In this document: one piece after another, positions 16,728-27,400 of the stretch | Layout: every line of letters begins with the position of its first letter | Numbering within the stretch: the first letter of the stretch is position 1 | Source of the DNA: Bdellovibrio sp. | GTDB lineage: Bacteria > Bdellovibrionota > Bacteriovoracia > Bacteriovoracales > Bacteriovoracaceae | Assembly (NCBI GenBank): GCA_016187935.1 | Contig: JACPIU010000002.1 | Coordinates: forward strand, 1 to 64,000 | DNA length: 64,000 nt | Direction: 5' to 3' | The notes under the pieces: model-generated | The model's database searches: none | Told to the model about the DNA's origin: nothing | The model's input: the letters and a program-made list of their open reading frames with translations, nothing else | Position numbers and translations under genes: made by a program

Positions 16728-17779
16728 ATGAGAGTTTCAGGCCCATGGCCGGCGCTTCTTTCTGCCGCACTTTTTGGGGTTTCTCCCACCCTCACTAAAA
16801 TGGTGATTGGAGATTTTTCTCCCGTGTTAGTGGCCGGACTTCTCTATTTGGGATCCGGCCTCGGACTTTTGCTGCTCCAAATTTTTCGGCGTGCAAATAT
16901 ATGGTATGAGTATCAGACCCTTTCCCCTCTCCAACGATTGAGCTGATTTGCGCCATCATTGCGGGAGGCATTGGCGCCCCTCTTTGCCTGACCTATGGCA
17001 TTCAACTCGCCCCCGCCTTTTTAGTCTGCCTGCTTTTAAATTTAGAATCTGTCGCCACCACAGTTATTGCAGCGGTCTTTTTCCATGAACACATAGGACG
17101 CAGAGTATGGATAGGTAAGATATTGCTTATTGCCGGCGGGATATTCATTACTGTTCGTTTCCAAGGAGCATTGAGTTTCTCTATGCCGGCCCTTCTCATT
17201 GTTGCTGCCTGTATCTTGTGGGGAATTGATAATAATCTGACCAGAGATGTTGTTGAATTATCGCCGCCCACTTTCGCCGCTACAAAAGGGTTAGCTGCTG
17301 CAATCTTCAACATCATCCTGGCGGTTGGATTAGGCCAAGGTTCCATTCATCTGACAAATGCCATTTTGATATTGATAATTGGTGCTTTTTGTTATGGTAT
17401 GAGTCTCATTCTCTTTATACAATCTTTGAGATTAATTGGCACCTCACGGACTGGGACCTATTTTGCTTTTGGCCCTTTTCTTGGAATGCTGGCATCGCTT
17501 ATTTTACTTGGCGAGCAACCGCCTATCTATCATTGGATCGCAGGCGCAATCATGTTCCTGGGCGTCTGGCTGCTCTATAAAGAGGATCACGTGCATGATC
17601 ATACTCACATTGCCATGACCCATAAGCACAAGCATAATCATTGCGATGAGCACCACAAACATTCCCACACTGACAATGAAAATGACAAAGATTTGGAACA
17701 CGATCATCCGCATGAACACCAGACCATTACCCACTCCCATGGCCACTGGCCGGATATTCATCATCGTCACAAACATTAA
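16728..17779 (+). pseudogene. EamA/DMT-family transporter with His-rich tail, frameshifted
   Basis: The N-terminal ~60 residues (from ATG 16728: PALLSAALFGVSPTLTKM, two helices) are read in one frame that stops at 16944-16946. The continuation (IELICAIIAGGIGAPLCLTYG, then eight further helices) is in another frame, open from 16910 to the stop at 17777-17779. The break therefore lies within 16910-16946, near a C/T-rich run. The two parts join into a normal ten-helix drug/metabolite transporter. The last ~55 residues are packed with His, Asp and Glu (ending HHRHKH), a tail seen in some DMT and cation transporters and suited to binding metal ions. Either a real loss-of-function mutation or a sequence error. 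Confidence 0.8.
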
Positions 17780-17788
17780 GGTTCGAAT

Positions 17789-18217
17789 ATGAAAAAAACA
17801 CCAAAATCCTACGGCCCAGAAAATTATCAGCATCCCGATAAATATGGAGAGTGGCTGGGGTATCGCGTGATCAGTGTTGATCGAAAAAAGTTTGAGGTCA
17901 AGGTTGGGCTTACATTACGGGAGGATCATCTTTCCCCCGCCGGGAGAGTGCATGGCGGAGTGGTCTCAGGTTTTTTTGATTTCACTTGTGGTGTTGCGGT
18001 CTTTTCTACTCTGAAAAAAAACGATTTTTGTTCTACGGTTGAACTCAAAGTCAATTATTTCAAACCGCTCGATGTGGGGAATCAATTGGTTGGTCACGCC
18101 CGTGTTGTCTTCCGCGGAAAACGGCTTTGTGTGATTCATGCTTACCTCTATAGAAACAAGGAGAGGCCTCCTGTGGCCATGGCCACGGCAACTTTCAATG
18201 TCGTCTCAAAATCATGA
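17789..18217 (+). CDS. PaaI-like hotdog-fold thioesterase
   Basis: A 142-residue single-domain hotdog protein. The family box GRVHGGVVSGFFDFTCGVAV (about 50-70) has the HGG turn and the acidic residue on the central helix, and the VNYFKPL strand follows. Such enzymes hydrolyse acyl- or aryl-CoA thioesters as tetramers in the cytoplasm. It begins 9 bp after the transporter gene with AAGG upstream. The exact acyl-CoA cannot be inferred. Confidence 0.85.
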   Translation: MKKTPKSYGPENYQHPDKYGEWLGYRVISVDRKKFEVKVGLTLREDHLSPAGRVHGGVVSGFFDFTCGVAVFSTLKKNDFCSTVELKVNYFKPLDVGNQLVGHARVVFRGKRLCVIHAYLYRNKERPPVAMATATFNVVSKS

Positions 18218-18319
18218 AGTGCCAGAATCGATGCGCCTCGACAATCTCTTGACAGTGCTCTTGGGGTAAACAACTGTGTTAAAATCTCTGACGGAATTGA
18301 TCTCGCCGGAGGTTGTGGA

Positions 18320-18850
18320 ATGGATGATATAGTCAATGAGGAATTACAAATTATGAACGAAAATGAGGAAGAAGTGATGAGTCTATCTTCGAGTACATTT
18401 GAACTTCCCATACACCACCTCAAACTTTCTGAGCCTATTTTTGTCAGAGAAAACACTCCCATAAGTGAAGTCATAGAGATTATGCAAAATAAAAAAATCG
18501 GTTCGATCTTGGTTGTCTCTGCCGATTTCAAACTCATCGGAATCTTAACCGAGCGGGATATTATCATGCGGGCGATGGGCAAAATCCATGACTGGGACAA
18601 TACTTATGTTGAATCCATCATGACCATTGATCCACTTACCTTGCAAAGCACGGATATGATCGCTTATGCCATGAACAACATGCACGTGGGGGGATATAGG
18701 CACGTGCCGATTGTCGATAAGGATAAACATCCCGTGGGAATGATCTCCATTAAGGATGTGATGAGCTATATTCTGGATAATTTTCCCAAACACATTCTTA
18801 ATATTACAGGAGAGCCCTTTCGCGGAATAAGTATGCGGGACAGTGCTTGA
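18320..18850 (+). CDS. CBS-domain protein
   Basis: A 176-residue protein made of a ~35-residue acidic N-terminal tail and a pair of CBS motifs: the first about 40-95 (ISEVIEIMQNKKIGSILVV, ILTERDIIMRAM) and the second about 105-165 (DMIAYAMNNMHVGGYRHVP, GMISIKDVMSYIL). A CBS pair binds adenine nucleotides and senses energy state. With no attached effector domain the partner is unknown. GGAGG stands 8-12 bp before the ATG. It converges with the following minus-strand gene, 11 bp apart. Confidence 0.88.
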   Translation: MDDIVNEELQIMNENEEEVMSLSSSTFELPIHHLKLSEPIFVRENTPISEVIEIMQNKKIGSILVVSADFKLIGILTERDIIMRAMGKIHDWDNTYVESIMTIDPLTLQSTDMIAYAMNNMHVGGYRHVPIVDKDKHPVGMISIKDVMSYILDNFPKHILNITGEPFRGISMRDSA

Positions 18851-18861
18851 AACTCTAATTA

Positions 18862-21252
18862 TTATCGTCCGATTGTCCCACCAGCGGTACCAACCGTCCC
18901 TTCAATTGCCTGCATGCTGGCAGGGGTTCCCACCAAGGGGTCTAACGGCAAAGTAGCATCGGGATGGGTGGAACTTAGGAAGCGGTAATTCTCGAAAATG
19001 TTTCCACCATCGGCCGTGCCATGGCTACCACGCTTGAAAAATTCAAGAACATATCGGGTATTGAAACCGATGATGCCAAAAGTTCTATTTTGTGCTCTAT
19101 GACTCATCTCGTGGGATTCAGTATCGCTATCTCCCGTATTGCGATCATTCATGAGAACTTGGTTGCCAAAAGTAAAAGGTCTGTCATAAAACATTTGTAA
19201 GATGCCTCCGGTTCGGAAGAAAGTATCATCAACCATTGCCATATCAAGATTATAGTTACCCACTCCAACACCATCAGTATTTTGAAATTGATTTTCAAGC
19301 TTCAGCTCTTCGGAAGTGACAACAGGTTTGTAGCGAAAACCGTAGATAGCGATTTTGAGTCCCGCTTCACCCAATCCATAGACCAATCCTTTGCCCATAC
19401 CTTCGAGCATATCTTCTTTGGTTACAATACTGACAATGAGTCCATTGACTCCTCGATAGACGGAGGTTTCAAGTAATTCGATCAAGGCATTTTTAAAGTA
19501 GATATCCTTGGAAAGGCCGGCCAAAGTCGGGTGGGCGATGGATCTGGGCAAAAGTCCCAAGGCAATTCCCTGAATAGCGCCAACGATGGCACCAACATCA
19601 ACCCGTCGATTAATCGCCACAGCTTCGGCCGCACCGGCAAGCCCGCCCAGGATGATTTGTTCCGCCAGGCGTCCAGGGGAAAATCCTGCGCCTAAAATGG
19701 CCGACACCGCCACGTTTCGAAGCATTGTGGGAAGAATGTCTTTAAACTTGATATCATACTTTGCGGCCATGACGGCATCGCGCACTAAAGACCCGGCCAT
19801 GGAGGCAAGCATAGGATTTCCTGTCGCAGCATACACCAATCCGCCGACTACGATACTCGAAACATTTTCAATGCTGGCCAATTTTTTTAAGAAATCACGG
19901 GCCTTTAAAATCAGCCGCATTCCGGCCCCCTTCAGGTAAACCGGATTTCCTTTACTGTCATAAATGACCGGAAGCTTCTGATCCCAAGGATGGTTAGGAT
20001 AGAGTTGCATCATGATGGAAAAATTTTCTACCACTTCAGCAACATGGGGCAAGAAAACTCCCCGATTGGGAATGGTAAAAGGCAGTCCTTTTTCGACAGC
20101 AAGTTTTTTAATGTCTTGATAGTGATTGCGGACCCACCTTCGTAAATGCAGAAAATATTCCATATCGCCGGTGCTATAGAGATAGACATAGGTAAACTCT
20201 TTGATCATGGGAATGAGAAGCTTGCGATGCAGATGAATAAAGCTTGGAGTAAGGACAATATGTTGCAGTCCAAAGGCCTTAACTGCGGGCATCTTGACCT
20301 TGAATTTCGTTTCTAATTCACTCTTCAAATAGAGCAGCAGGGCCTCTTTGTGCGGAAGATGGTGAATGGTATTAAATAATTGAGCGGTTTCGGATTTGAA
20401 TTCCTTCTCGCTCCCGATTCGTGCTTTGATAAGAAGTGGCTTGGCCCTTGATGCTTTGAAACGATATTTGAATTCAACTTTGGCACCGGCCGGAAGAGCA
20501 TTGTGGTCGAGAATTTCCTGGGCCTGAATGACTTTGAAATATTCTTTATAAAACTTTTCTTTGTATTCGGTATTGAAATCTTTTTTATGTACGAGATATT
20601 TACTGACGGTGGGGCGCGTGGTCGGGAAGATGCCCAAATCTTGATGTTTGTTCAAGTCAGCATGCCTATCCATGGTGATATAGAGCAGAATCTTTTTGCC
20701 CTCAGGATTGTTGTATAATTCTTCATATTGTCGGGCACGGCGTTGCCGTTCATAGCGAGAAAATCTTCCCGAGCGCAGAAGATCGAGCTTAAAGGGAAGC
20801 GGTGCCCCTTCAATGTCATACAATTGCACCACTACTTTAGAGAGTGCACGGCGAAGTTTTTTAGATTGCTTGGATTCGCGCTCAACCACGGCATTCCATT
20901 GCAAAAAATTCTCAAGCGGTTTGGTTCCGAGTGCTGCGCTTAATTTTGCAATGAGTTTGTATTCTTTTTTCTTGTTCAGATAGAAATGAACTTGATCGAT
21001 CACATCTGTCATCACCAAATCGGCGGCATAATGCTGGCGTGATTCGGGGGCCGGATCGCGAAAAATCAAGCGCGCCTGAGTGTCGGCATCTTTTAGAAGT
21101 TCGGGGTGTGCCGTGATTTCTTGCATGAGGGCCGTCATTACAGGCGACTGATGCAAATGATTTAGAGTAGGGGCCTTACTGTTAAATAAGGCATGGGCGT
21201 TGGTGGAAAAACAACATACAAAGAGAATTAATAATAAAATATTATTTTTCAC
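18862..21252 (-). CDS. large exported protein with HEMSH zinc-protease-like motif
   Basis: A 796-residue protein. I choose the GTG at 21252, which has GAGGAG seven bases upstream and places the signal peptide (KNNILLLILFVCCFSTNAHA) at the N terminus, over a GTG 18 bp further up. Residues ~20-440 are charged and helical. Residues ~470-620 are Gly/Ala-rich and moderately hydrophobic (VVGGLVYAATGNPMLASMAG, ILGGLAGAAEAVAI), like the membrane-inserting or glycine-zipper parts of some toxins and tape-measure proteins. Near the C terminus is SHEMSH (H714-H718) followed by RAQNRTFG, a zinc-metalloprotease HExxH pattern. No family could be named. The form suggests a secreted effector-like or envelope protein, which is inference. 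Confidence 0.7.
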   Translation of the reverse strand: MKNNILLLILFVCCFSTNAHALFNSKAPTLNHLHQSPVMTALMQEITAHPELLKDADTQARLIFRDPAPESRQHYAADLVMTDVIDQVHFYLNKKKEYKLIAKLSAALGTKPLENFLQWNAVVERESKQSKKLRRALSKVVVQLYDIEGAPLPFKLDLLRSGRFSRYERQRRARQYEELYNNPEGKKILLYITMDRHADLNKHQDLGIFPTTRPTVSKYLVHKKDFNTEYKEKFYKEYFKVIQAQEILDHNALPAGAKVEFKYRFKASRAKPLLIKARIGSEKEFKSETAQLFNTIHHLPHKEALLLYLKSELETKFKVKMPAVKAFGLQHIVLTPSFIHLHRKLLIPMIKEFTYVYLYSTGDMEYFLHLRRWVRNHYQDIKKLAVEKGLPFTIPNRGVFLPHVAEVVENFSIMMQLYPNHPWDQKLPVIYDSKGNPVYLKGAGMRLILKARDFLKKLASIENVSSIVVGGLVYAATGNPMLASMAGSLVRDAVMAAKYDIKFKDILPTMLRNVAVSAILGAGFSPGRLAEQIILGGLAGAAEAVAINRRVDVGAIVGAIQGIALGLLPRSIAHPTLAGLSKDIYFKNALIELLETSVYRGVNGLIVSIVTKEDMLEGMGKGLVYGLGEAGLKIAIYGFRYKPVVTSEELKLENQFQNTDGVGVGNYNLDMAMVDDTFFRTGGILQMFYDRPFTFGNQVLMNDRNTGDSDTESHEMSHRAQNRTFGIIGFNTRYVLEFFKRGSHGTADGGNIFENYRFLSSTHPDATLPLDPLVGTPASMQAIEGTVGTAGGTIGR

Positions 21253-21334
21253 TGAATACTCCTCATCCACTAAAGATCAGGAATTCTACAGTTTTCCAGA
21301 AACAATACAAGATTGTTAGTAATCCATGAATATA

Positions 21335-22597
21335 TTACAGAGGAGTGGTGTTAGGTTTCTTTTGATCCACCAGAGCGGCAATGACTAAATCACCACTTAC
21401 ATTAATGGTGGTACGGCACATATCAAGGAATCGATCTACTCCTAAAATAATGCCAATCCCCTCCGGTGGAATACCAACCTGCTTTAGCAGAATCATAATA
21501 AGAGGAAGTGACCCTCCCGGAACTCCGGCAGTCCCGATCCCGGCCAAAATAGACATTAAAACCACTTGGATCTGTTGACCTAAAGTTAAGTCGACTTGAT
21601 AAACTTGGGCCAAAAATAAAACGGTAATTCCCTCAAACAATGCCGTGCCATTTTGATTGGCAGTAGAACCAATGGTTAAAACGAAGCGCGACGATTCAGG
21701 GGATAATTTCAGTTTGTGTTCAGCACATTCCAGGGATCGTGGGAGCGTGGCATTGCTTGAAGCGGTGGCAAAGGCGTAAAGGTAGACTTCCCGGCATTGG
21801 GTGAAAAATTGCCATGGAGAGATACCTTTGGCCTTTAAGAGAGCGCTGTATATGACAAATTGTTGCAAAAACAAAGCGCCTAAAACTACCGCAACGTAAT
21901 AGGAGAGGGAGAGTAAAATTTGGTGACCGAATTTAAAGGCGGATGAAAATACCAGAGCAAAGACGGCAAAAGGCGCTAAGATCATGGCATAGTCAACAAT
22001 CTTCATACATGTGGCATAGATTTGTTCCAAAACCTTGATCAACGAAAGACTTTTTTCGCCATCATGTTCAATGCGCGCCAAAGCAATGCCAAACATCAAA
22101 GCGAAAAACATTAAGGCCAGCATTTCACCATCCAGTGCTTTAACCGCAGAGCTGAGCGGATTACTGGGAATAATTTCAACCAATGCCTGGGCGAATGGCT
22201 TGGCACTATCGGCATTGGAGGCAATCTTCTCAACTTTCTCATTGGCACTCATCAACTCGTTTGAAAGCGTGACGCCTGCACCTGGTTTTAATAAATTGGT
22301 TAGTGAAACACCGATGAAGACGGAGGCCGAGCTGGCCAAAACGGTATAAAGAAGAGTGCGAGAAACAACTTGCCCGAGACCATGATGCTCTGAGAGTTGG
22401 TAAACCCCCAAGCAGAGGCCGCAAAAAACCATGGGGACAACAATCATAAAAATAAGACGCAAAAAGATTTGTCCGGTAGGTTCAAAGATATTTTTAATGA
22501 TTAATTGCGCTACGGATGAATCGGCAAAGGGATGACAAAGGACGCCGGCCATTGCACCTAAAATAAGAGACAAAATCAGCCAGTGATGTCGCTTCAT
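21335..22597 (-). CDS. dicarboxylate/amino-acid:cation symporter (DAACS family)
   Basis: A 420-residue sodium- or proton-coupled carrier of the GltP/DctA/SDF family. The start is the ATG at 22597 with GGAGG eight bases upstream. Family motifs seen: the serine-rich re-entrant loop ATASSNATLPRSLE, TIGSTANQNGTALFEG with the NQNGT cation site, the second re-entrant loop GTAGVPGGSLPL, and the substrate-binding helix VDRFLDMCRTTINVSGD with Asp, Arg-Thr and Asn. Arg in helix 8 (RTTIN) favours acidic substrates such as glutamate, aspartate or C4-dicarboxylates. Divergent from the L,D-transpeptidase gene. Confidence 0.92.
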   Translation of the reverse strand: MKRHHWLILSLILGAMAGVLCHPFADSSVAQLIIKNIFEPTGQIFLRLIFMIVVPMVFCGLCLGVYQLSEHHGLGQVVSRTLLYTVLASSASVFIGVSLTNLLKPGAGVTLSNELMSANEKVEKIASNADSAKPFAQALVEIIPSNPLSSAVKALDGEMLALMFFALMFGIALARIEHDGEKSLSLIKVLEQIYATCMKIVDYAMILAPFAVFALVFSSAFKFGHQILLSLSYYVAVVLGALFLQQFVIYSALLKAKGISPWQFFTQCREVYLYAFATASSNATLPRSLECAEHKLKLSPESSRFVLTIGSTANQNGTALFEGITVLFLAQVYQVDLTLGQQIQVVLMSILAGIGTAGVPGGSLPLIMILLKQVGIPPEGIGIILGVDRFLDMCRTTINVSGDLVIAALVDQKKPNTTPL

Positions 22598-22728
22598 AAT
22601 GTTTTCCTCCAAAAACTAGGTCCTTTATTCTACGGAACTGTAGGTAATATTTACAGAGATTTAACATTTTTTTGGGGAGTTTGGTAAAGAGCACAGCACT
22701 TATAACCATTTATCGTTAGGAACTAAGA

Positions 22729-23487
22729 ATGAAAACTTTGAGTGCTATAACCTTATTCTGCCTTTTGCTCTTCGGTAAGAGTATGGCCTCTGAAGTCCCT
22801 TTGACCGATGCTAGGGCACTTGAGCTGGGAATGACTCCGGTTACAGAGTTGCACCAGTTTCTGATGAAAGAGAATAAGGACAGTGATACCGCGAATGATA
22901 CGCCAGACGAGAAAAAGGCGGAAGTGGTCATCATCGTTAATAAGGCCAAAGAAGGGACGGCCTCTACTGCACAAACTATGCGCGTTTATGTGAAGGGTGA
23001 TCTTCTTTATACTTTTCCTGTCTCGACGGGTAAGGAAACCAGAGTTAGGTCCACGAGTGGTGTCGAGTATATTGCCACCACTCCCTTGGGGTATTTTCGT
23101 CCCGCCTCTATTTGGAAAGAATATCAGTCATCCCAATGGATTGGCGCACAGATGAATCATCCCATCTTTTTTATCGGCGGCATTGCTCTTCATTCCACCA
23201 CGCCCGATCATTTTTCCGCCATCGGCCGTCGCGATAGCGGCGGTTGCGTGCGCCTCATGCCTGAAAATGCCAAGATTTTAAATGAGCTGGTGCTCACCAC
23301 AGGCCTTGATTCATTCGAGGTTGTGGCGAAAGATAATTGGGTTGATAAAAGAAGAATCACTCGCAATCAGGTTGTGGGTGGTGAGGTCCCTGTCCCCGCC
23401 ATCAATCGTTCTTCAGGTGACCTGCGGCCTGAGAAAATTATCAAGTCGTGGGAGACGATAATTATTATTAAGGAATTAAGGGATTAG
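22729..23487 (+). CDS. L,D-transpeptidase (YkuD domain), secreted
   Basis: A 252-residue exported enzyme: signal peptide 1-20, short linker, then a YkuD domain (about 65-205). The catalytic signature is complete: IALHSTTP upstream and RRDSGGCVRLMPENA with nucleophile C173. L,D-transpeptidases form 3-3 cross-links in peptidoglycan or attach proteins to it. There is no LysM or peptidoglycan-binding domain. The last ~45 residues are a basic, probably flexible tail. The gene converges with the dihydroorotate-dehydrogenase-like gene, 3 bp apart. Confidence 0.9.
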   Translation: MKTLSAITLFCLLLFGKSMASEVPLTDARALELGMTPVTELHQFLMKENKDSDTANDTPDEKKAEVVIIVNKAKEGTASTAQTMRVYVKGDLLYTFPVSTGKETRVRSTSGVEYIATTPLGYFRPASIWKEYQSSQWIGAQMNHPIFFIGGIALHSTTPDHFSAIGRRDSGGCVRLMPENAKILNELVLTTGLDSFEVVAKDNWVDKRRITRNQVVGGEVPVPAINRSSGDLRPEKIIKSWETIIIIKELRD

Positions 23488-23490
23488 CCT

Positions 23491-24483
23491 CTAGATAGCT
23501 CTCAACATCTTCATGTAATTGGCGCGAACAAAGGCCGATTTGTCTGCGACATGAATATAACTCATAGAGCCTTTCATTTGCCGGATAGATTGATATTCAT
23601 GTTCTTCCATCCAGTGAGTCATCTCTTTAATAATTCGGGAAGCACAGTAAACACCTTCTTGATAAAAAAGGGATGTGATCATGGTGGCATCGGCACCGGC
23701 CATAATCATTTTAAGCACATCTATTCCTGACTTGATGCCGCGAGTGGCAGCGAGCGAGGCCTTCACTTTTCCAAATAAAATGGCAGTCCAATGAAGTGGC
23801 AAACGAATGTCACTATGAGTAGAGAAGCTTGGTTTCATGGCGGCTTCCAACTTGTCCAAATCAAAATCAGGCCCTTGGAAGCGATTAAAAAGCACCAGAC
23901 CATTAGCTCCGGCATCATCGAATCGTTTTGCCATATTGCCAATAGAACTAAAAAATGGCGTCATCTTGATTGCTACGGGAATGGAGACTTGGGCCTTGAC
24001 TAACTTCAAAATTTCCACGTAGCGATTTTCGACTTCCGCGCCCGTCAAATTCACCTCGGTGGGAATAAAAAAGATGTTTAACTCCAAAGCGTCCGCGCCG
24101 GCCTCTTGAATTAACTTGGCGTACTTGACCCAACCGCCAGCGGTGGAGCCATTTAAGCTTCCAATGATAGGAATCCCTACACTCGCTTTAATTCGTCGCA
24201 AAGACTCTAGGTATTCTTCACCTTCAAAATTCTTAAAATTTTCTGGTTCGGGAAAAAAGCTGGTGGCCTCAGAACCTACCGAGTGGGTGGAATAATTGAG
24301 AAACTGATCCATGGCATGCTGATCGTAGGAAATTTCCTCCTCGAAGAGTGAAGGTAGAATGATTCCGGCGACGCCGGACTCCTCCATTTCCTTCACCCGA
24401 TCAAGGTCTTTGGTCAGGGGACATGCTGATGCCACAATTGGATTTTTTAATTTCAGTCCCATGTAATCAGTTTGAAGTTCCAT
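23491..24483 (-). CDS. dihydroorotate-dehydrogenase-like flavoprotein
   Basis: A 330-residue FMN-type TIM-barrel protein: N terminus LQTDYMGLKLKNPIVASACP, the IIGSLNGSTAGGWVKYAK strand, VAIKMTPFF and the C-terminal MIMAGADATMITS phosphate site. It resembles the class described as dihydroorotate dehydrogenase-like rather than true PyrD. It follows nifJ by 16 bp with AGGAAGG at its start, so it is co-transcribed with pyruvate:ferredoxin oxidoreductase, a linkage I recall from other bacteria. An electron-transfer or pyrimidine role is possible; undecided. Confidence 0.85.
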   Translation of the reverse strand: MELQTDYMGLKLKNPIVASACPLTKDLDRVKEMEESGVAGIILPSLFEEEISYDQHAMDQFLNYSTHSVGSEATSFFPEPENFKNFEGEEYLESLRRIKASVGIPIIGSLNGSTAGGWVKYAKLIQEAGADALELNIFFIPTEVNLTGAEVENRYVEILKLVKAQVSIPVAIKMTPFFSSIGNMAKRFDDAGANGLVLFNRFQGPDFDLDKLEAAMKPSFSTHSDIRLPLHWTAILFGKVKASLAATRGIKSGIDVLKMIMAGADATMITSLFYQEGVYCASRIIKEMTHWMEEHEYQSIRQMKGSMSYIHVADKSAFVRANYMKMLRAI

Positions 24484-24499
24484 ACATCCTTCCTATTCG

Positions 24500-27400
24500 T
24501 TATGTTTGGTCGGTTTTGCCCTCCGCTTGATTCATTTTTGCAAGGGCGTCATAAAATTTGTATTTTTCATTCACAAATTGCTGTGCTTTCCCATATAGAA
24601 GTTCGGCGCGGGCCGGGTCTATCTTTTTGAGCATTTTAAAACGCGCTTCTTGGTCCATATAATCTTTCAATTGTGTTTTAGGTGTTTTGGAATCCATCAC
24701 AAACGGATTGAGCCCTTTTTGCGGACTGTCCGGGTTGTAGCGGTAGAGATGCCAGTGGCCGCTATCAACCGCCATCTTTTGCTGGGTGGCCTGGTAACGC
24801 AAATTGTAGCCGTGAGCAATACAAGGACTGTAAGCAATAATCAGCGAAGGGCCCGGGTAGCGCTCGGCCTCAAGGAAGGCCTTGAGAGTATGGGTATCGT
24901 TGGCACCCATGGCAACTTTGGCGACGTAAACATGGCCATAGCTCATGGCCAAAAGGCCTAAGTCTTTTTTCCCTGTGGGCCTTCCGGCCGCGGCAAATTT
25001 GGCGACCGCCCCGATAGGAGTTGACTTGGACATTTGCCCGCCGGTATTGGAATAAACTTCCGTGTCGAGTACCAGGACATTGACATCCGCACCAGAGGCC
25101 AGAACATGATCGAGACCACCATAACCGATGTCATAGGCCCAACCGTCTCCTCCAATGATCCAAACACTCTTCTTGACCAAATAATCCGCCAGCGAGCTTA
25201 AATGTTTTGCATCGCTTGTGCTGATTTTTGAAATTTTATCCTTCAAAACCGCCACCCGCTCTCTTTGAGCAAAAATTTCCGCTTCATCGGTCTGATTGGA
25301 ATTAAGAATCGAAGTGACTAAAGAATCACCGACCTGTGAAGATAGTTTTTTAAGCAGCTCTTCGGCCTGGACTTTTTTCTTATTGATGGCCAGACGATAG
25401 CCAAGCCCAAATTCAGCATTATCTTCAAAAAGGGAGTTGGACCACGCCGGCCCTCTGCCCGAAGTTTCATGGGTATAGGGAGTGGTGGGAAGATTGCCAC
25501 CGTAAATTGACGAGCAACCGGTGGCATTGGCCACCAGCATGCGATCGCCAAAAAGTTGAGTGGCGAGTTTAATATAGGGAGTTTCCCCGCAGCCGGCGCA
25601 GGCACCAGAAAATTCAAACAGCGGTTGCAGAATTTGGGAACCCTTGACGGTATGGGATTTTATCTTGTTGCGGTCGTACTCGGGAATTATTAAAAAGAAA
25701 TCCCAATTGGCCTTTTCTGTTTCACGGATAGGACGTTGGGGCGCCATATTGATGGCCTTTTTGGAAGAATCCGTCTTGCTCTTGGCGGGACAGATTTCCA
25801 CACACAATTCACAGCCAGTGCAATCTTCGGGGGCGACTTGAATGGTGTAGAGAGTTCCCGCTCCGAAATCATTACCTTTGGTTTTTGTGGATTTATAGGT
25901 AGCAGGGGCACCACTTAAATCCTTTTCCTCATAGACTTTAGAGCGGATGACGCCGTGGGGGCAGATAAAGGCACATTTACCGCATTGGATACAGATATCG
26001 GATTCCCACACCGGAATATCTTGGGCAATGTTGCGCTTTTCCCACTTGGTGGTGCCCACTGGATAAGTGCCATCGTGGGGAATTTTACTTACGGGTAATT
26101 CATCCCCTTTGCCGGCCATGATGGCACAGGTGACTTGTTTGACAAAATCAGGCGCATGGTCAGCGACGGCACTCGACAAAACAATCTTGCTGGTGGCCCT
26201 TTGCGGGACGATCACTTTGAAAAGATTTTGCACCGTCATGTCCACGGCCTTGTAATTTTGATTAACAATTTCATCGCCCTTCTTGCCGAAAGTTTTCTTG
26301 ATGGCCAACTTAATTTTGGCAATAGACTCATCTGCGGGCAAAATGCCAGAGATAGCAAAGAAACATGTCTGCATGATGGTATTGACCCTTCCCCCCATGC
26401 CGGTTTCGCGCGCCACTTTGACGGCATCGATGGCATGAAAATTTAATTTCTTTGCGATAATGGTTTCTTGCACGGAGTGGGGAAGGTGATCCCACACTTG
26501 ATCTTTGGAATAAGGGGAATTCAGCAGGAAAGTGGCACCTGGAGCGGCTTTCTCCAAAACATCAAACTGTTCGAGGAATTGAAACTGATGGCAGGCGACA
26601 AAATTGGCGGTGCTGATCAAATAGCTCGAACGAATGGGATTTTTTCCAAAGCGTAAATAAGAAGTGGTCACTGATCCTGATTTTTTCGAGTCGTAAACAA
26701 AATATCCTTGGGCAAAGTTTTCTGTTTCTTCTCCGATGATTTTAATGGAGTTCTTGTTCGCCGAGACGGTGCCATCCGCTCCTAAACCCCAGAAAATACC
26801 ACGGAAAGTAGATTCTTTTTCGATAGAAAAATTCTTATCCCACTCTAACGATGTATGAGACACGTCATCGTTAATCCCAATGGTGAAATGGTTTTTGGGC
26901 CGTTCTTTTTTCAATTCATCATAAACCGCTTTAATCATGGCGGGAGTAAATTCTTTGGATGAAAGACCGTAACGGCCGCCGAAAATCTTGGGAAAAGTTT
27001 TGAAGGGGGCGGCGCCATTTTGGAAGGTCTCGGTAATGGCGGTGACAACATCGAGATAGAGGGGATCGCCAATAGCGCCAGGTTCTTTTGTGCGATCTAA
27101 AACGGCCAGTGATTTTAGTGTTTTTGGGAGGGCCTGGACAAAACGTTCAATGCTAAAAGGGCGATACAAGCGAACTTTAAGCAGACCGATTTTTTCTCCT
27201 CGTTCCAATAGAACATCCACTAACTCGTGGGCGGCTTCCGCGCCAGAACCCATCATCACGATGACTCGTTCGGCATCAGGAGCGCCAACATAATTGAAAA
27301 GGTCATATTTCCGGCCTGTCAATTTGGCAAAACTCTTCATGCAGTCATCCACGATTTGTGGCGTGCGTGCATAGAAAGGATTGCAGGTCTCACGACCCTG

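Noticed and set aside
18249-18300. TTGACA at 18249 as promoter of the CBS gene
   Set aside because: The only good -10-like element (TAAAAT) is about 25 bp away, too far for a standard promoter.
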